Part shown: one piece after another, positions 1-8,780 of the stretch | How positions within the stretch are numbered: the stretch's first letter is position 1 | How the letters are laid out: each line of letters begins with the position of its first letter | NCBI GenBank assembly: GCA_038247115.1 | Contig: JBBRVG010000001.1 | Span: 98,899-162,898, forward strand | Source of the DNA: Pseudaeromonas sp038247115 | Lineage (GTDB): Bacteria; Pseudomonadota; Gammaproteobacteria; Enterobacterales; Aeromonadaceae | Reading direction: 5' to 3' | Length of the DNA: 64,000 bases | The notes under the pieces: model-generated | What the model saw: the letters and a program-made list of their open reading frames with translations, nothing else | Told to the model about the DNA's origin: nothing | Databases searched by the model: none | Made by a program: the position numbers and the translations under genes

Positions 1-387
1 GGCGCTACCTTTCTGCTGCCCATCCAGAATGACACTCATGGTGAAGGCTCCTGGCGGGAGGGGTGACAGTGAAGCCTTGATGATGACCAGACCGCTATTT
101 TCCCGCACTATCTCGCCGTTGGATGGCGACTCAATCATCAACAGTGGACCCGTGGGTCGCTGCTCGTTTGCGGCTTCGGCACCTGCTACCACTTCGTGTT
201 GCTGGTTGTCGGGAACCGGAGTACTGCTTGGCGTCGGTGGAACGACCTCGATGAGCTCGGATTGGTGTTGTCCCGAGGGTTGATCCGAGAAATGAACATT
301 GCCTTGTGCATCAACCCAGCGATGGACTGTTTGCGCAGAGTAGAGGGGTAGAGTGAACAGCAGCAGACAGAACCAGAACAAGCGCAT
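1..387 (-). CDS. DUF4124-domain protein, 3' part outside window
   Basis: Reading the minus strand from ATG at 385-387 gives an open frame of 129 codons that runs off the window edge without a stop. The first ~18 residues form a signal peptide (MRLFWFCLLLFTLPLYSAQ), followed by V-H-R-W-V-D-A-Q-G-N-V-H-F-S-D-Q-P, the hallmark of DUF4124, a short periplasmic domain of unknown role. A Pro/Gln-rich linker follows, then a segment ending in an Ig-like strand pattern. An AGGAG ribosome site precedes the ATG. It lies just downstream of glnA on the same strand but past a terminator. In related genomes a DUF4124 gene often sits between glnA and glnLG (from memory). Function unknown. Confidence 0.8.
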   Translation of the reverse strand, partial: MRLFWFCLLLFTLPLYSAQTVHRWVDAQGNVHFSDQPSGQHQSELIEVVPPTPSSTPVPDNQQHEVVAGAEAANEQRPTGPLLMIESPSNGEIVRENSGLVIIKASLSPLPPGAFTMSVILDGQQKGSA

Positions 388-440
388 CGGAGGATCTCCT
401 GTAGGGAATAGTCAATTGCAGCCATATTAACGAATGACGA

Positions 441-470
441 AAAAAAAACCCGCCGTGAGGCGGGTTTTTC
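441..470 (-). terminator. Rho-independent terminator after glnA
   Basis: The stem AACCCGCC / GGCGGGTT with a four-base GTGA loop is followed on the minus strand by a run of eight T. It begins about 15 bases past the glnA stop. Its flanking T and A runs could also work for transcripts from the other direction. Confidence 0.85.
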
Positions 471-483
471 AACACTCTGTGAC

Positions 484-1893
484 TTAGACAGAGTAGTACA
501 GTTCGTACTCAACTGGGTGCGGAGTCATGCGAACACGATCCACGTCGACTTGCTTCAGTTCCAGGTAGGAATCGATGAAGTCATCAGTGAACACGCCGCC
601 ACGGGTCAGGAACTCGCGGTCAGCATCCAGAGAGGTCAGAGCTTCTTCCAGTGAAGCAGAAACAGTCGGGATCAGCGCCTCTTCTTCTGGCGGCAGATCG
701 TACAGGTTCTTGTCCATGGCTTCGCCCGGATGGATCTTGTTGATGATACCGTCCAGACCGGCCATCAACTGAGCCGCAAACGCCAGGTACGGGTTGGCAG
801 CCGGATCCGGGAAGCGAACTTCGATACGACGAGCTTTCGGGCTCGGTACCACCGGGATACGGATAGAAGCAGAACGGTTACGGGCTGAGTAAGCCAGCAT
901 GACCGGAGCTTCGTAGCCAGGAACCAGACGCTTGTAAGAGTTGGTAGTCGGGTTGGCAAAGGCATTGATGGCCTTGGCATGCTTGATGATACCGCCGATG
1001 TAGAACAGGGCAGTTTCAGACAGGCCACCGTACAGGTCACCGGCGAACAGGTTTACCCCATCCTTGGCCAGAGACTGGTGACAGTGCATACCAGAACCGT
1101 TGTCACCAAACATCGGCTTCGGCATGAAGGTTACAGTCTTGCCGTAGGCATGAGCGACGTTATGAATAACGTACTTCTGTACCTGAACTTCGTCGGCCTT
1201 CTTGGTCATGGTGTTGAAGCGAGTTGCGATCTCGTTTTGACCAGCAGTCGCCACTTCGTGGTGGTGAGCTTCAACCACTTGACCCATCTCTTCCAATACC
1301 AGACACATAGCAGAACGCAGGTCTTGAGAAGAATCGACTGGAGCAACTGGGAAGTAACCACCCTTCACGCCAGGACGGTGACCCTTGTTACCACCTTCGT
1401 ATTCGGTAGCTGAGTTCCAGGCGGCTTCTTCAGCATCAACCTTGAAGAAAGATCCGCCCATGGTGTTACCAAAACGGACATCGTCAAAAATGAAGAATTC
1501 CGGCTCCGGTCCAAACAGAACGGTGTCGGCAATGCCGCTGGACTGCAGGAAACCTTCGGCACGCTTAGCGATGGAGCGCGGATCGCGATCATAGCCTTGC
1601 ATGGTAGCGGGTTCGAGGATGTCACAACGGATGATCAGAGTTGTCTCTTCGGTGAACGGATCCAACAGGGCAGTAGTGGCATCCGCCATCAGCACCATGT
1701 CTGACTCGTTGATACCCTTCCAACCAGCGATGGAAGAACCATCGAACATCTTGCCGTCTTCGAAGAAACCTTCGTCGATTTGATGATGAGGCACGGAAAC
1801 GTGTTGTTCTTTGCCCTTGGTATCGGTGAAGCGCAGATCGACAAACTTCACTTCTTGTTCTTTGATCAGAGCCAGAACATTTGCTGCTGACAT
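484..1893 (-). CDS. glnA: Glutamine synthetase, type I beta (GlnA)
   Basis: Makes glutamine from glutamate, ammonia and ATP as a cytoplasmic dodecamer; the main ammonia-assimilating enzyme. The 469-residue length matches enterobacterial GlnA. Visible motifs are the FDGSSIAGW latch near residue 50, the metal-binding glutamates in GPEPEFF near 130, NGSGMHCHQS near 267 and NRSASIRIP near 340. Tyr398 in KNLYDLPPEE is the adenylylation site used by GlnE, so this is the regulated I-beta form. A GGAGG ribosome site lies about 9 bases before the ATG. A sigma-54 promoter and NtrC sites lie upstream. It is divergent from typA, as in E. coli. Confidence 0.99.
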   Translation of the reverse strand: MSAANVLALIKEQEVKFVDLRFTDTKGKEQHVSVPHHQIDEGFFEDGKMFDGSSIAGWKGINESDMVLMADATTALLDPFTEETTLIIRCDILEPATMQGYDRDPRSIAKRAEGFLQSSGIADTVLFGPEPEFFIFDDVRFGNTMGGSFFKVDAEEAAWNSATEYEGGNKGHRPGVKGGYFPVAPVDSSQDLRSAMCLVLEEMGQVVEAHHHEVATAGQNEIATRFNTMTKKADEVQVQKYVIHNVAHAYGKTVTFMPKPMFGDNGSGMHCHQSLAKDGVNLFAGDLYGGLSETALFYIGGIIKHAKAINAFANPTTNSYKRLVPGYEAPVMLAYSARNRSASIRIPVVPSPKARRIEVRFPDPAANPYLAFAAQLMAGLDGIINKIHPGEAMDKNLYDLPPEEEALIPTVSASLEEALTSLDADREFLTRGGVFTDDFIDSYLELKQVDVDRVRMTPHPVEYELYYSV

Positions 1894-1956
1894 GCTAAAT
1901 AACCTCCGGTGTCGTGGATAACTGAAACTAGCGGCAGAAACCTGTTATTACAGATA

Positions 1957-1972
1957 AGCCAAAACTGTGCCA
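1957..1972 (-). promoter_or_regulatory. Sigma-54 promoter of glnA
   Basis: On the minus strand this reads TGGCACAGTTTTGGCT. Compared with the sigma-54 consensus TGGCAC-N5-TTGCW, the -24 box is perfect and the -12 GC sits at the exact required spacing. The -12 box has one mismatch (TGGCT). Transcription should start near 1947, leaving an untranslated leader of about 53 bases. Confidence 0.88.
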
Positions 1973-2035
1973 ATAAATAAAATCCCTTAACTAACAATTA
2001 GTAATAGCACTTTGAGTGCACCATAGATGGAGTGA

Positions 2036-2086
2036 TGCGCGCATTTGGTGCGCCACTGGATCAAATTGGTGCATCGTTTTGGTGCA
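2036..2086 (-). promoter_or_regulatory. NtrC (GlnG) enhancer sites of glnA
   Basis: The 17-mer at 2070-2086 (TGCATCGTTTTGGTGCA) differs at one defined position from the NtrC consensus TGCACC-N4-TGGTGCA. A weaker site at 2036-2052 keeps TGGTGC and part of the other arm. Their centres are 34 bp apart and lie about 98 and 132 bp upstream of the inferred sigma-54 start, close to the two strong sites of E. coli glnAp2. Extra half sites are at 2068-2073 (GGTGCA) and 2092-2097 (TGCACC). Confidence 0.82.
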
Positions 2087-2122
2087 AAATATGCACCTTG
2101 GCGATTACATAGGGAATAATAC

Positions 2123-2180
2123 TGTGATCTTCGCCGTCAGGCTTCATTAAATTTACGCGGAATATGCTAGGAAGATCACA
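2123..2180. repeat. 10-bp inverted repeat upstream of typA
   Basis: TGTGATCTTC at 2123-2132 and GAAGATCACA at 2171-2180 are perfect inverted copies separated by 38 bp. The right arm ends 54 bp before the typA start. The spacing is too long for a simple operator dimer and there is no T tract. It could be paired protein sites or a leader-RNA stem. The binding protein is unknown; the match to the CRP consensus is partial only (TGTGA without a correctly spaced TCACA). Confidence 0.55.
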
Positions 2181-2234
2181 CGCTGGCGAGTAAAATGACC
2201 GACCAATTTTTCCCCACTTGTTTTAGAGGCGAGG

Positions 2235-4061
2235 ATGTTAGAGAAGCTCCGCAATATTGCCATTATTGCGCACGTTGACCATGGCAAGACCACACTGGTA
2301 GATAAGCTGTTACAGCAATCGGGCACCCTGGACCGTACCAGTGAAGGTCAGGAACGGATCATGGATTCCAACGATTTGGAACGGGAGCGCGGCATCACCA
2401 TCCTCGCTAAAAACACCGCCATTCGTTGGAACGACTACCGTATCAATATCGTCGATACCCCCGGCCACGCCGACTTCGGTGGTGAAGTTGAGCGTGTTAT
2501 GTCGATGGTCGATTGCGTATTGCTGCTGGTTGATGCGGTTGATGGCCCAATGCCACAAACCCGTTTCGTGACCCAGAAGGCATTCGCTCAGGGTTTGCGC
2601 CCTATCGTGGTCGTCAACAAGGTTGACCGTCCGGGTGCGCGTCCGGATTGGGTTGTGGAGCAGGTGTTCGACCTGTTCGACAATCTGGGTGCCACCGATG
2701 AACAGCTCGATTTCCCGATCGTGTATGCCTCAGCGTTGCAAGGCTATGCCACCATGGACTTGGCGAATCCGTCCGAGAACATGGATCCGCTGTTCCAGGC
2801 GATCGTGGATTTCGTGGAACCGCCGAGGGCTGATCCGGATGGTGAGTTCCAGATGCAAATCTCCCAATTGGACTACTCCTCCTACGTGGGTGTTATCGGC
2901 ATCGGCCGTCTCACTCGCGGCAAGGCGAAGTCCAACATGCAGGTCACCGTTATCGGTGCCGATGGCAAGACTCGTACCGGTAAAATCGGTCAGGTCATGG
3001 GATATCTGGGGCTGCTGCGTACTGAAATCGCCGAAGCGCAAGCCGGTGACATCATTGCGATTACCGGTCTGGGCGAACTGAAGATTTCCGACACCATCTG
3101 TTCTAACGCGGCCGTTGAGGCATTGCCTCCGCTGTCCGTTGATGAGCCGACTGTGACCATGACCTTCCAGGTGAACACCTCACCATTCGCCGGTAAGGAA
3201 GGCAAGTATGTGACCTCCCGTAATATTCTGGAGCGTCTGCAGAGCGAGCTGGTTCATAACGTGGCACTGCGTGTCGACAACACCGATGATCCAGATAAGT
3301 TCCGCGTCTCCGGCCGTGGTGAATTGCACCTGGGTATCCTCATCGAAAACATGCGTCGTGAAGGCTTCGAGCTGGCGGTATCCCGTCCTGAAGTCATCAT
3401 GCGTGAAGAGAATGGTGTGAAGATGGAACCGATGGAGACTCTGACTGTCGACATCGAAGACCAACACCAAGGTTCGGTCATGGAGAAGCTGGGTGAGCGT
3501 AAAGCTGATCTGCGTAACATGGTGCCGGATGGCAAGGGTCGCGTACGTCTGGATTATCTGATCCCGGCTCGTGGTCTCATCGGCTTCCAGACCGAGTTCA
3601 TGACCCTCACCTCAGGTACTGGTCTGCTCTACCACTCGTTCGAGTGCTACGGCGAGCACAAGGGCGGCTCCATTGGCCAACGTCAGAACGGTGTGTTGAT
3701 TTCCAACGCTACCGGTAAGGCTCTGGGCTTTGCGCTGTTCAACCTGCAGGAACGTGGTCGTCTGTTCATTGAACATGCCACCGAAGTGTACGAAGGTCAG
3801 GTGATCGGCATTCACAGCCGTTCCAACGACCTCACCGTAAACTGTCTGAAGGGTAAGCAACTGACCAACATGCGCGCTTCCGGTACCGATGAAGCGATCG
3901 TGTTGACCACGCCTATCAAGAAGACCCTGGAGCAAGCTCTGGAGTTCATCGATGATGACGAGTTGGTGGAAGTGACCCCGTTGAGCGTCCGCATCCGTAA
4001 GAAGTTGTTGACCGAAATGGATCGTAAGCGTTTCAACCGTGGCTCCGGTAAAGAAGAATAA
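2235..4061 (+). CDS. typA: Ribosome-associated GTPase BipA/TypA
   Basis: Translational GTPase of the EF-G/LepA group that binds 70S ribosomes, helps 50S assembly and is needed for growth in cold and some stresses. The 608 residues match E. coli BipA (607). G1 is AHVDHGKTT near residue 12, G2 RGITI near 50, G3 DTPGHADFGGE near 73 and G4 NKVD near 128. The C-terminal half has the EF-G-like domains and the BipA-specific tail with the GLIGFQTEF and GEHKGGSIGQRQNG stretches. The ATG follows GAGGCGAGG. It is monocistronic, closed by a strong terminator. Confidence 0.98.
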   Translation: MLEKLRNIAIIAHVDHGKTTLVDKLLQQSGTLDRTSEGQERIMDSNDLERERGITILAKNTAIRWNDYRINIVDTPGHADFGGEVERVMSMVDCVLLLVDAVDGPMPQTRFVTQKAFAQGLRPIVVVNKVDRPGARPDWVVEQVFDLFDNLGATDEQLDFPIVYASALQGYATMDLANPSENMDPLFQAIVDFVEPPRADPDGEFQMQISQLDYSSYVGVIGIGRLTRGKAKSNMQVTVIGADGKTRTGKIGQVMGYLGLLRTEIAEAQAGDIIAITGLGELKISDTICSNAAVEALPPLSVDEPTVTMTFQVNTSPFAGKEGKYVTSRNILERLQSELVHNVALRVDNTDDPDKFRVSGRGELHLGILIENMRREGFELAVSRPEVIMREENGVKMEPMETLTVDIEDQHQGSVMEKLGERKADLRNMVPDGKGRVRLDYLIPARGLIGFQTEFMTLTSGTGLLYHSFECYGEHKGGSIGQRQNGVLISNATGKALGFALFNLQERGRLFIEHATEVYEGQVIGIHSRSNDLTVNCLKGKQLTNMRASGTDEAIVLTTPIKKTLEQALEFIDDDELVEVTPLSVRIRKKLLTEMDRKRFNRGSGKEE

Positions 4062-4083
4062 TTCTTTCCTGTCATTGAACACG

Positions 4084-4110
4084 AAACCCCGCCTGGTGCG
4101 GGGTTTTTTT
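4084..4110 (+). terminator. Rho-independent terminator after typA
   Basis: Stem ACCCCGC / GCGGGGT with a CTGGT loop, followed by seven T. It starts about 23 bases past the typA stop. Confidence 0.9.
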
Positions 4111-4175
4111 ATCTGGTTTATCAAGTGCTAAACTGGCATGCTGCCATGACGATCTCTTGGAGAATGGAGTCTGTG

Positions 4176-5039
4176 GTGGGGGTGTTGAGCTGTTTTCGAC
4201 GGATGAATATCTGGCATCATCTATCGGCATTTTCCCTGCTGTGTTGGCGGCGTATCCAGGAGGATCGACTCTCGGTACTCGCGGGGCATCTGGCTTATGT
4301 CACCTTGCTGTCTCTGGTGCCCCTGGTCACAGTGATCTTCTCCATTTTCTCTTTCTTTCCTATCTTTGCCTCAGTGCGCTTGCAGGTTGAAGAGTTTGTG
4401 TTTGCCAATTTTGTTCCGGCTGCCAGCGATGTTATCCACCATCATTTTTCCCGCTTCGTGGCCAATGCATCCCAAATGACCTCGATCGGTGTGGTGGCTC
4501 TGGTATTGGTGGCTCTGCTGCTGATCTCGGCCATCGATCAGAACCTGAACCATATCTGGCGCAGTCGCGGCCAGCGGCCGAAGATGACGACCTTTGCCGT
4601 CTACTGGATGATACTGACGCTCGGGCCGCTATTGGCCGGTGCCAGTATGCTGGCAACGTCTTATGTGATCTCGCTGCGGGTGTTTCACCACATGCAACTG
4701 CTGAGCAGTGCGGCCAGCCTGATGCTGGGGCTGCTGCCCTTTGTGCTCTCCTTCTTCAGCCTGATGTTACTGTTTGTGCTGGTGCCAAACGTCAAGATCC
4801 GCTGGCGCGATGCTCTGGTGGGAGCCGCCGTATCCGCATTGCTGCTGGAAGGAGCCAAGAAAGGCTTCGCCCTGTATATCACCCACTTTAATGCCTATCA
4901 GACCATCTATGGTGCCTTGGCGGTCATCCCGATCCTGTTTGTCTGGGTGTATCTGAGTTGGTGGCTGGTGCTGCTGGGGGCTGAATTTACCGCCAGCATG
5001 GGTGATTACCGGACTCGACGCACTCCCGTGTGGGATTAA
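4176..5039 (+). CDS. yihY: YihY/BrkB-family inner membrane protein
   Basis: Member of UPF0761 (YihY, once misnamed RNase BN), an integral membrane family of uncertain function. The protein has about six hydrophobic segments, with the family signature LAGHLAYVTLLSLVPLV near the start and the GALAVIPILFVWVYLSW region near the end. The frame is open from 4125, but alignment to E. coli YihY puts the natural start later. GTG at 4176 has GGAG six bases upstream and is chosen here. ATG 4203 (MNIWHH) and ATG 4164 are alternatives. A LacI-family gene lies between it and dtd, which are neighbours in E. coli. Confidence 0.85.
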   Translation: MGVLSCFRRMNIWHHLSAFSLLCWRRIQEDRLSVLAGHLAYVTLLSLVPLVTVIFSIFSFFPIFASVRLQVEEFVFANFVPAASDVIHHHFSRFVANASQMTSIGVVALVLVALLLISAIDQNLNHIWRSRGQRPKMTTFAVYWMILTLGPLLAGASMLATSYVISLRVFHHMQLLSSAASLMLGLLPFVLSFFSLMLLFVLVPNVKIRWRDALVGAAVSALLLEGAKKGFALYITHFNAYQTIYGALAVIPILFVWVYLSWWLVLLGAEFTASMGDYRTRRTPVWD

Positions 5040-5143
5040 GTGCTGCGAGTCTGCGCAATCGTTGTCGGGTGTTTCCGGATTGATCAGAGCCCTGTGCTAT
5101 ATTGGCAGACGTACCCATACATAAAAAATAGAGAGTAACGGCC

Positions 5144-6139
5144 TTGAATACCATTCGTGATGTAGCCCGGCTTGCCGGGGTGTCGGTCGCCACTGTTTCT
5201 CGTGTGTTGAATGAACCGGATAAAGTGGCGCCCAAAACCCAGGCTCGCGTCAAAGAAGTGATGATCGAGCTGAACTTTATCCCCAACCTGAATGCTCGTA
5301 GCCTGGCGACGAGCCGCTCCGGGGTCATCGGCATTCTGGTCAACAATATCTCGGGTGGTTATTACGCGCGCATCATCGATAGCATTGAAGCCGAAGCCAG
5401 GCGGCGTAATGTTTTTACGCTGATTAATTGTGGTAACCACGATAGCAACGATGTGATGGATGCCGCCTTGCGGCTCGCCAGCCGCCAATGTGATGCCATC
5501 ATTGCCAGCGTGCCGTTTATGGATGATGAGGGGTTGCAGCGCTTCCTGGCGATGCAACCGAATGCTGTGCTGCTGAATTGCATCTCGGCGCTCCACCGCG
5601 AACGTTCTTTGGCGGTGGACAATCGCCATGGCGTCCTTTTGGCGCTGGATCACCTGCATGCCTTGGGCCATCGCCAGATTGGTTTGATTTCCGGGCCTGA
5701 GGAAAACAGTGAGGGCGAACTCCGCTTGTCGGCTTGTCGTGACTGGTTCAAGGCGCAAGGATTGGTCGAGCCGTTGATCCAGGTCGGTGATTTTAGTGCC
5801 GAATCCGGTCGGCAGGCTGCGGCGACATTATTGCAGCAGCATCCGGAAATCACGGCCCTGTTCTGTTTCAACGACCACATGGCAATTGGCGCCCTGCATC
5901 ACGCTAAACAAGTGGGCATGCAGGTTCCGGAGCAGTTGTCGATCGTGGGTTTCGATAATAACGAGTTGGCGGTCTACTCTGACCCGGCACTGACCACTGT
6001 GGCCCAGCCACTGGAGCAGTTGGGCGAACGCGCCCTGCATCTGGCGCAACAACTGATCGCTGGTGAGGCCCATGAGCCCCAGGTTCTGTTGTTGCCTGAA
6101 CTGGTGGTTCGCCAGTCAACGTCGGTACCACGCCGGTAA
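5144..6139 (+). CDS. LacI/GalR-family transcriptional regulator
   Basis: 331 residues with the N-terminal LacI helix-turn-helix (IRDVARLAGVSVATVSRVLN, residues 4-23) and the hinge helix (NLNARSLATSRS near 47-58). A periplasmic-binding-protein-like ligand domain follows (NISGGYYARIIDSIE; CFNDHMAIGAL; IVGFDNNELA). The start is TTG at 5144 with GAGAG upstream; the next in-frame ATG would remove the HTH. No sugar gene is adjacent, so the ligand and targets cannot be read from context. Overall it resembles the GalR/AscG group. A weak hairpin (GGGCCC-GTTTC-GGGCCC, 6164-6180) follows the gene. Confidence 0.9.
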   Translation: MNTIRDVARLAGVSVATVSRVLNEPDKVAPKTQARVKEVMIELNFIPNLNARSLATSRSGVIGILVNNISGGYYARIIDSIEAEARRRNVFTLINCGNHDSNDVMDAALRLASRQCDAIIASVPFMDDEGLQRFLAMQPNAVLLNCISALHRERSLAVDNRHGVLLALDHLHALGHRQIGLISGPEENSEGELRLSACRDWFKAQGLVEPLIQVGDFSAESGRQAAATLLQQHPEITALFCFNDHMAIGALHHAKQVGMQVPEQLSIVGFDNNELAVYSDPALTTVAQPLEQLGERALHLAQQLIAGEAHEPQVLLLPELVVRQSTSVPRR

Positions 6140-6213
6140 TCAGAGACCATCCATGATCCCATCGGGCCCGTTTCGGGCCCTTTGTGTTCTGGCTACCTAT
6201 CCAGGAGAAACAG

Positions 6214-6651
6214 ATGATTGCACTGATCCAGCGGGTATCCCACGCTAGCGTTACCGTGAGCGGAGAAACAGTCGGTGAGATAGGTCCGGGGTTATTGGTG
6301 TTGCTGGGTGTGCAGCGAGAGGATGATGAAGCCAAGGCCAGCAAGCTGCTGCATAAGGTGAGCCACTATCGGGTCTTTGCCGATGGCGATGGCAAGATGA
6401 ATCTCAATGTCCAGCAAGCGGGCGGCAGTCTGCTGGTGGTGTCCCAGTTCACCCTGGCAGCGGAAACCGATAAAGGGCTAAGACCCAGCTTTTCCAATGG
6501 CGGTGAGCCTGCATTGGCCGAACGCTTGTATGACTACTTTATCGCGCAGAGTCAGGCGGCCGGGCTCCCGACCGCCAGTGGTTGTTTTGCCGCCGATATG
6601 CAGGTGTCATTGCTCAACGATGGTCCGGTCACTTTCTGGTTGGAGGTGTGA
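6214..6651 (+). CDS. dtd: D-aminoacyl-tRNA deacylase
   Basis: Hydrolyses D-aminoacyl-tRNAs (and glycyl-tRNA-Ala), keeping D-amino acids out of proteins; a cytoplasmic homodimer. From MIALIQRVSHASV the protein is 145 residues, exactly the E. coli length. The signature SQFTLAAET near residue 79 and the cross-subunit loop NDGPVTFWLEV at the C terminus (Gly-cisPro motif) are intact. The frame is open from 6184, but ATG 6214 has AGGAG upstream and matches the family N terminus. It is convergent with the AsmA-like gene, with 12 bases between stops. Confidence 0.98.
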   Translation: MIALIQRVSHASVTVSGETVGEIGPGLLVLLGVQREDDEAKASKLLHKVSHYRVFADGDGKMNLNVQQAGGSLLVVSQFTLAAETDKGLRPSFSNGGEPALAERLYDYFIAQSQAAGLPTASGCFAADMQVSLLNDGPVTFWLEV

Positions 6652-6663
6652 GTTTCATACCTC

Positions 6664-8685
6664 CTAGTCACCACGCAAGCTACCCCGGCGTCCCTGAGGG
6701 GGATAGGGAACGGATGACGACGGCCATGGCTGGCAACGGGACGGTAGCTGAAAGGTGAAGGAGGGATCCAGGCTTGGCCCGCGCACTGTGCTGGTCAGTT
6801 CGGCACAATGGCGCTGGTTCAGTAGCCCCAACTCGGCATGCCACTGTTGCTGGCTCAGATCCAGCGTGCCCCTTAGCCTCAGCAGGTGAGTAATGGTGGC
6901 CATAGCACCTTGCAAGTCCAGCACGCCTTGCTTAGCTTGTGCCTGCAGCATGAGTTGATTGATGCCGGTTCCGCCACTCGGTAACTGGCTATACAGCTCG
7001 CTCAATCGACTGGGCTTGGGGGTCTGGCGCAGCACCTCATCCAGATAGCCGTCGAGGCGAATGCCGTCCAAAAACAGATCCTTGCCACTCAACTGGATAT
7101 CGCCAGTTAATTGCGCCCATGATTCGGCAAGGCTGCGTCCCTTGCTCTGCAGATCCAGGCTGAGGTCGATATTGCCCGCCAGCTCATGACGGGGTTGCAG
7201 CAGTGTATTGAGCTTGTCCAGATCCAGTTGTTTGGCCTGCAGGGTCAGCCAGTGAGCGGCTTGATCGCTGCGCTGCCATTCACCCTCCGCCTTGAGCAGG
7301 CTTTGCTCCAGCGGCAGTGATAACTCGCGCAACCGGTAACTGGCGGCAGTAATTTCGCCTTGGGCTTCGCCCCTCCGGCTGACCAGACCACCATACACCA
7401 ACTCGCCCCAGCTGGTTTCCCAGCGAAGCTTGTCACTGGCAGGTTGCAGGCCTTGGGCGAGGTCATAGTCGAGATCGGTGACGAAAAACTCACCGCCTTT
7501 GAGCGACAGCGGCAGGTTATCATCAAAGGAGATCAGTGCGAGTTGATGGGCATCCAAGCGCCGTATGGTGAGCCGATCCAGCGGCCATGCCGGTACCTTG
7601 TTGCGCCAGTCAGCAGGCAGCTCGGCCTGCCACTGGGCTATTTGCACCTCATCTAGCGTCAGATGGCGCTTTGAGGGTTGGTAGTGCCCCGTGGCACTGA
7701 GTGTGCCTTCCAGCAGTTGCCCCTGCAGCTCGCCTTGCCAGGCATCGGCTTGCAGCTCGAGTTTACCGCTGAGTTCTGTGATAGAGGCCGATCCATAGGC
7801 GATCTCGCCAATCGTGCCACCCAGGGCTCCACGCCAGGGCTGGCCTGCTTGCCACTGCCAGTCATGTAGCTGGAGATTGATATCATTTACCGTGATGTCG
7901 TCGTCGCTCCGGCGCCAGACCAGATGATTCAGACGTCCTTGTTTGAGGGTGACGTGTTGCAAACCGGTGGCAGGGAGGGCGACATCGGTCATGCGCAGGC
8001 GATCCAGGGTCAGATCTTCGATGCTCAGAGCCTTGCCTGGAATGTCCCATGTCAGCGAGCCCTGGATTTGGCCATCCAGCAGCCGTGTCTTGCCATCCTT
8101 GAGAGTGATTTTTCCTGCCTTGATGCCGCCCTCGGCGCTGATCTTGGCCAGATGAAGTTCTTGCCACTCCAGCAGATTGGCCTCGCCACTGAAATCGGCT
8201 TGGGCGAGAGGCTGCCAGCTGCCGGCTGCGAGCGGTTGCCAGTTGGCCAGATGAAAACTGGTACCGCCTAACTTGAGCTCCGGTGTCAGCAAGGTCAGAC
8301 GGTCGACATTCAGGTCCTGAATGGTCAGGCTTTGCAAGGGCAGGGATGGCAACGCTTGTCCGGGTTTGAGCTCGATGCGTGGTGCAATGACATCCAGATG
8401 TGCCAACTGGATGCGGCGCTCGAGCCAGGAGCCGGAGTCCACTTCGATATAGAGCTTTTCGGCGCTCATGACATCGCCGAGCTTGATCTGCTCGGCCAGC
8501 AAGACGTTGGGATAAAACGGATTGAATTCCAGGCGACCAATGGTCAGCGGTAAGCCGGTCTGCTGCTGCACCCAGGCCGCAAGCGGTGCCTTCAGATACT
8601 CGGGTTTGAACAGGCCAAAGGCCAGCCACAGGGCGATGACCAGACTCAGAATACCGTATAGAAAAATTCGAATCGCAAGGCGCAT
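6664..8685 (-). CDS. AsmA-family protein
   Basis: 673 residues with one N-terminal membrane anchor (IFLYGILSLVIALWLAFGLF, about 6-25). The AsmA N-terminal pattern follows (LTIGRLEFNPFYPN, then GDVMSAEKLYIEVD), then a long beta-rich body with repeated -L-x-L- strands. AsmA-like proteins span the periplasm from the inner membrane and are implicated in lipid transport or outer-membrane homeostasis. The specific subfamily is not recognised; it is not TamB- or YhdP-length. It lies downstream of recG on the same strand across a 95-bp gap that holds two GGCTTAACT direct repeats (minus strand) 16 bp apart. Confidence 0.82.
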   Translation of the reverse strand: MRLAIRIFLYGILSLVIALWLAFGLFKPEYLKAPLAAWVQQQTGLPLTIGRLEFNPFYPNVLLAEQIKLGDVMSAEKLYIEVDSGSWLERRIQLAHLDVIAPRIELKPGQALPSLPLQSLTIQDLNVDRLTLLTPELKLGGTSFHLANWQPLAAGSWQPLAQADFSGEANLLEWQELHLAKISAEGGIKAGKITLKDGKTRLLDGQIQGSLTWDIPGKALSIEDLTLDRLRMTDVALPATGLQHVTLKQGRLNHLVWRRSDDDITVNDINLQLHDWQWQAGQPWRGALGGTIGEIAYGSASITELSGKLELQADAWQGELQGQLLEGTLSATGHYQPSKRHLTLDEVQIAQWQAELPADWRNKVPAWPLDRLTIRRLDAHQLALISFDDNLPLSLKGGEFFVTDLDYDLAQGLQPASDKLRWETSWGELVYGGLVSRRGEAQGEITAASYRLRELSLPLEQSLLKAEGEWQRSDQAAHWLTLQAKQLDLDKLNTLLQPRHELAGNIDLSLDLQSKGRSLAESWAQLTGDIQLSGKDLFLDGIRLDGYLDEVLRQTPKPSRLSELYSQLPSGGTGINQLMLQAQAKQGVLDLQGAMATITHLLRLRGTLDLSQQQWHAELGLLNQRHCAELTSTVRGPSLDPSFTFQLPSRCQPWPSSSVPYPPQGRRGSLRGD

Positions 8686-8780
8686 GGTCAGACCGTATGG
8701 GGTTGATAGTTAAGCCTAATGAGAGTTAAGCCCAATCATAGGCGTTTGTGCTCATGATGCGAAGCCCCAGATCGGGAGCT

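Noticed and set aside
186..512. 108-codon minus-strand frame near the left edge
   Set aside because: It overlaps the DUF4124 gene in another frame and crosses the glnA terminator; the frame ending at base 1 with a signal peptide is the real one.
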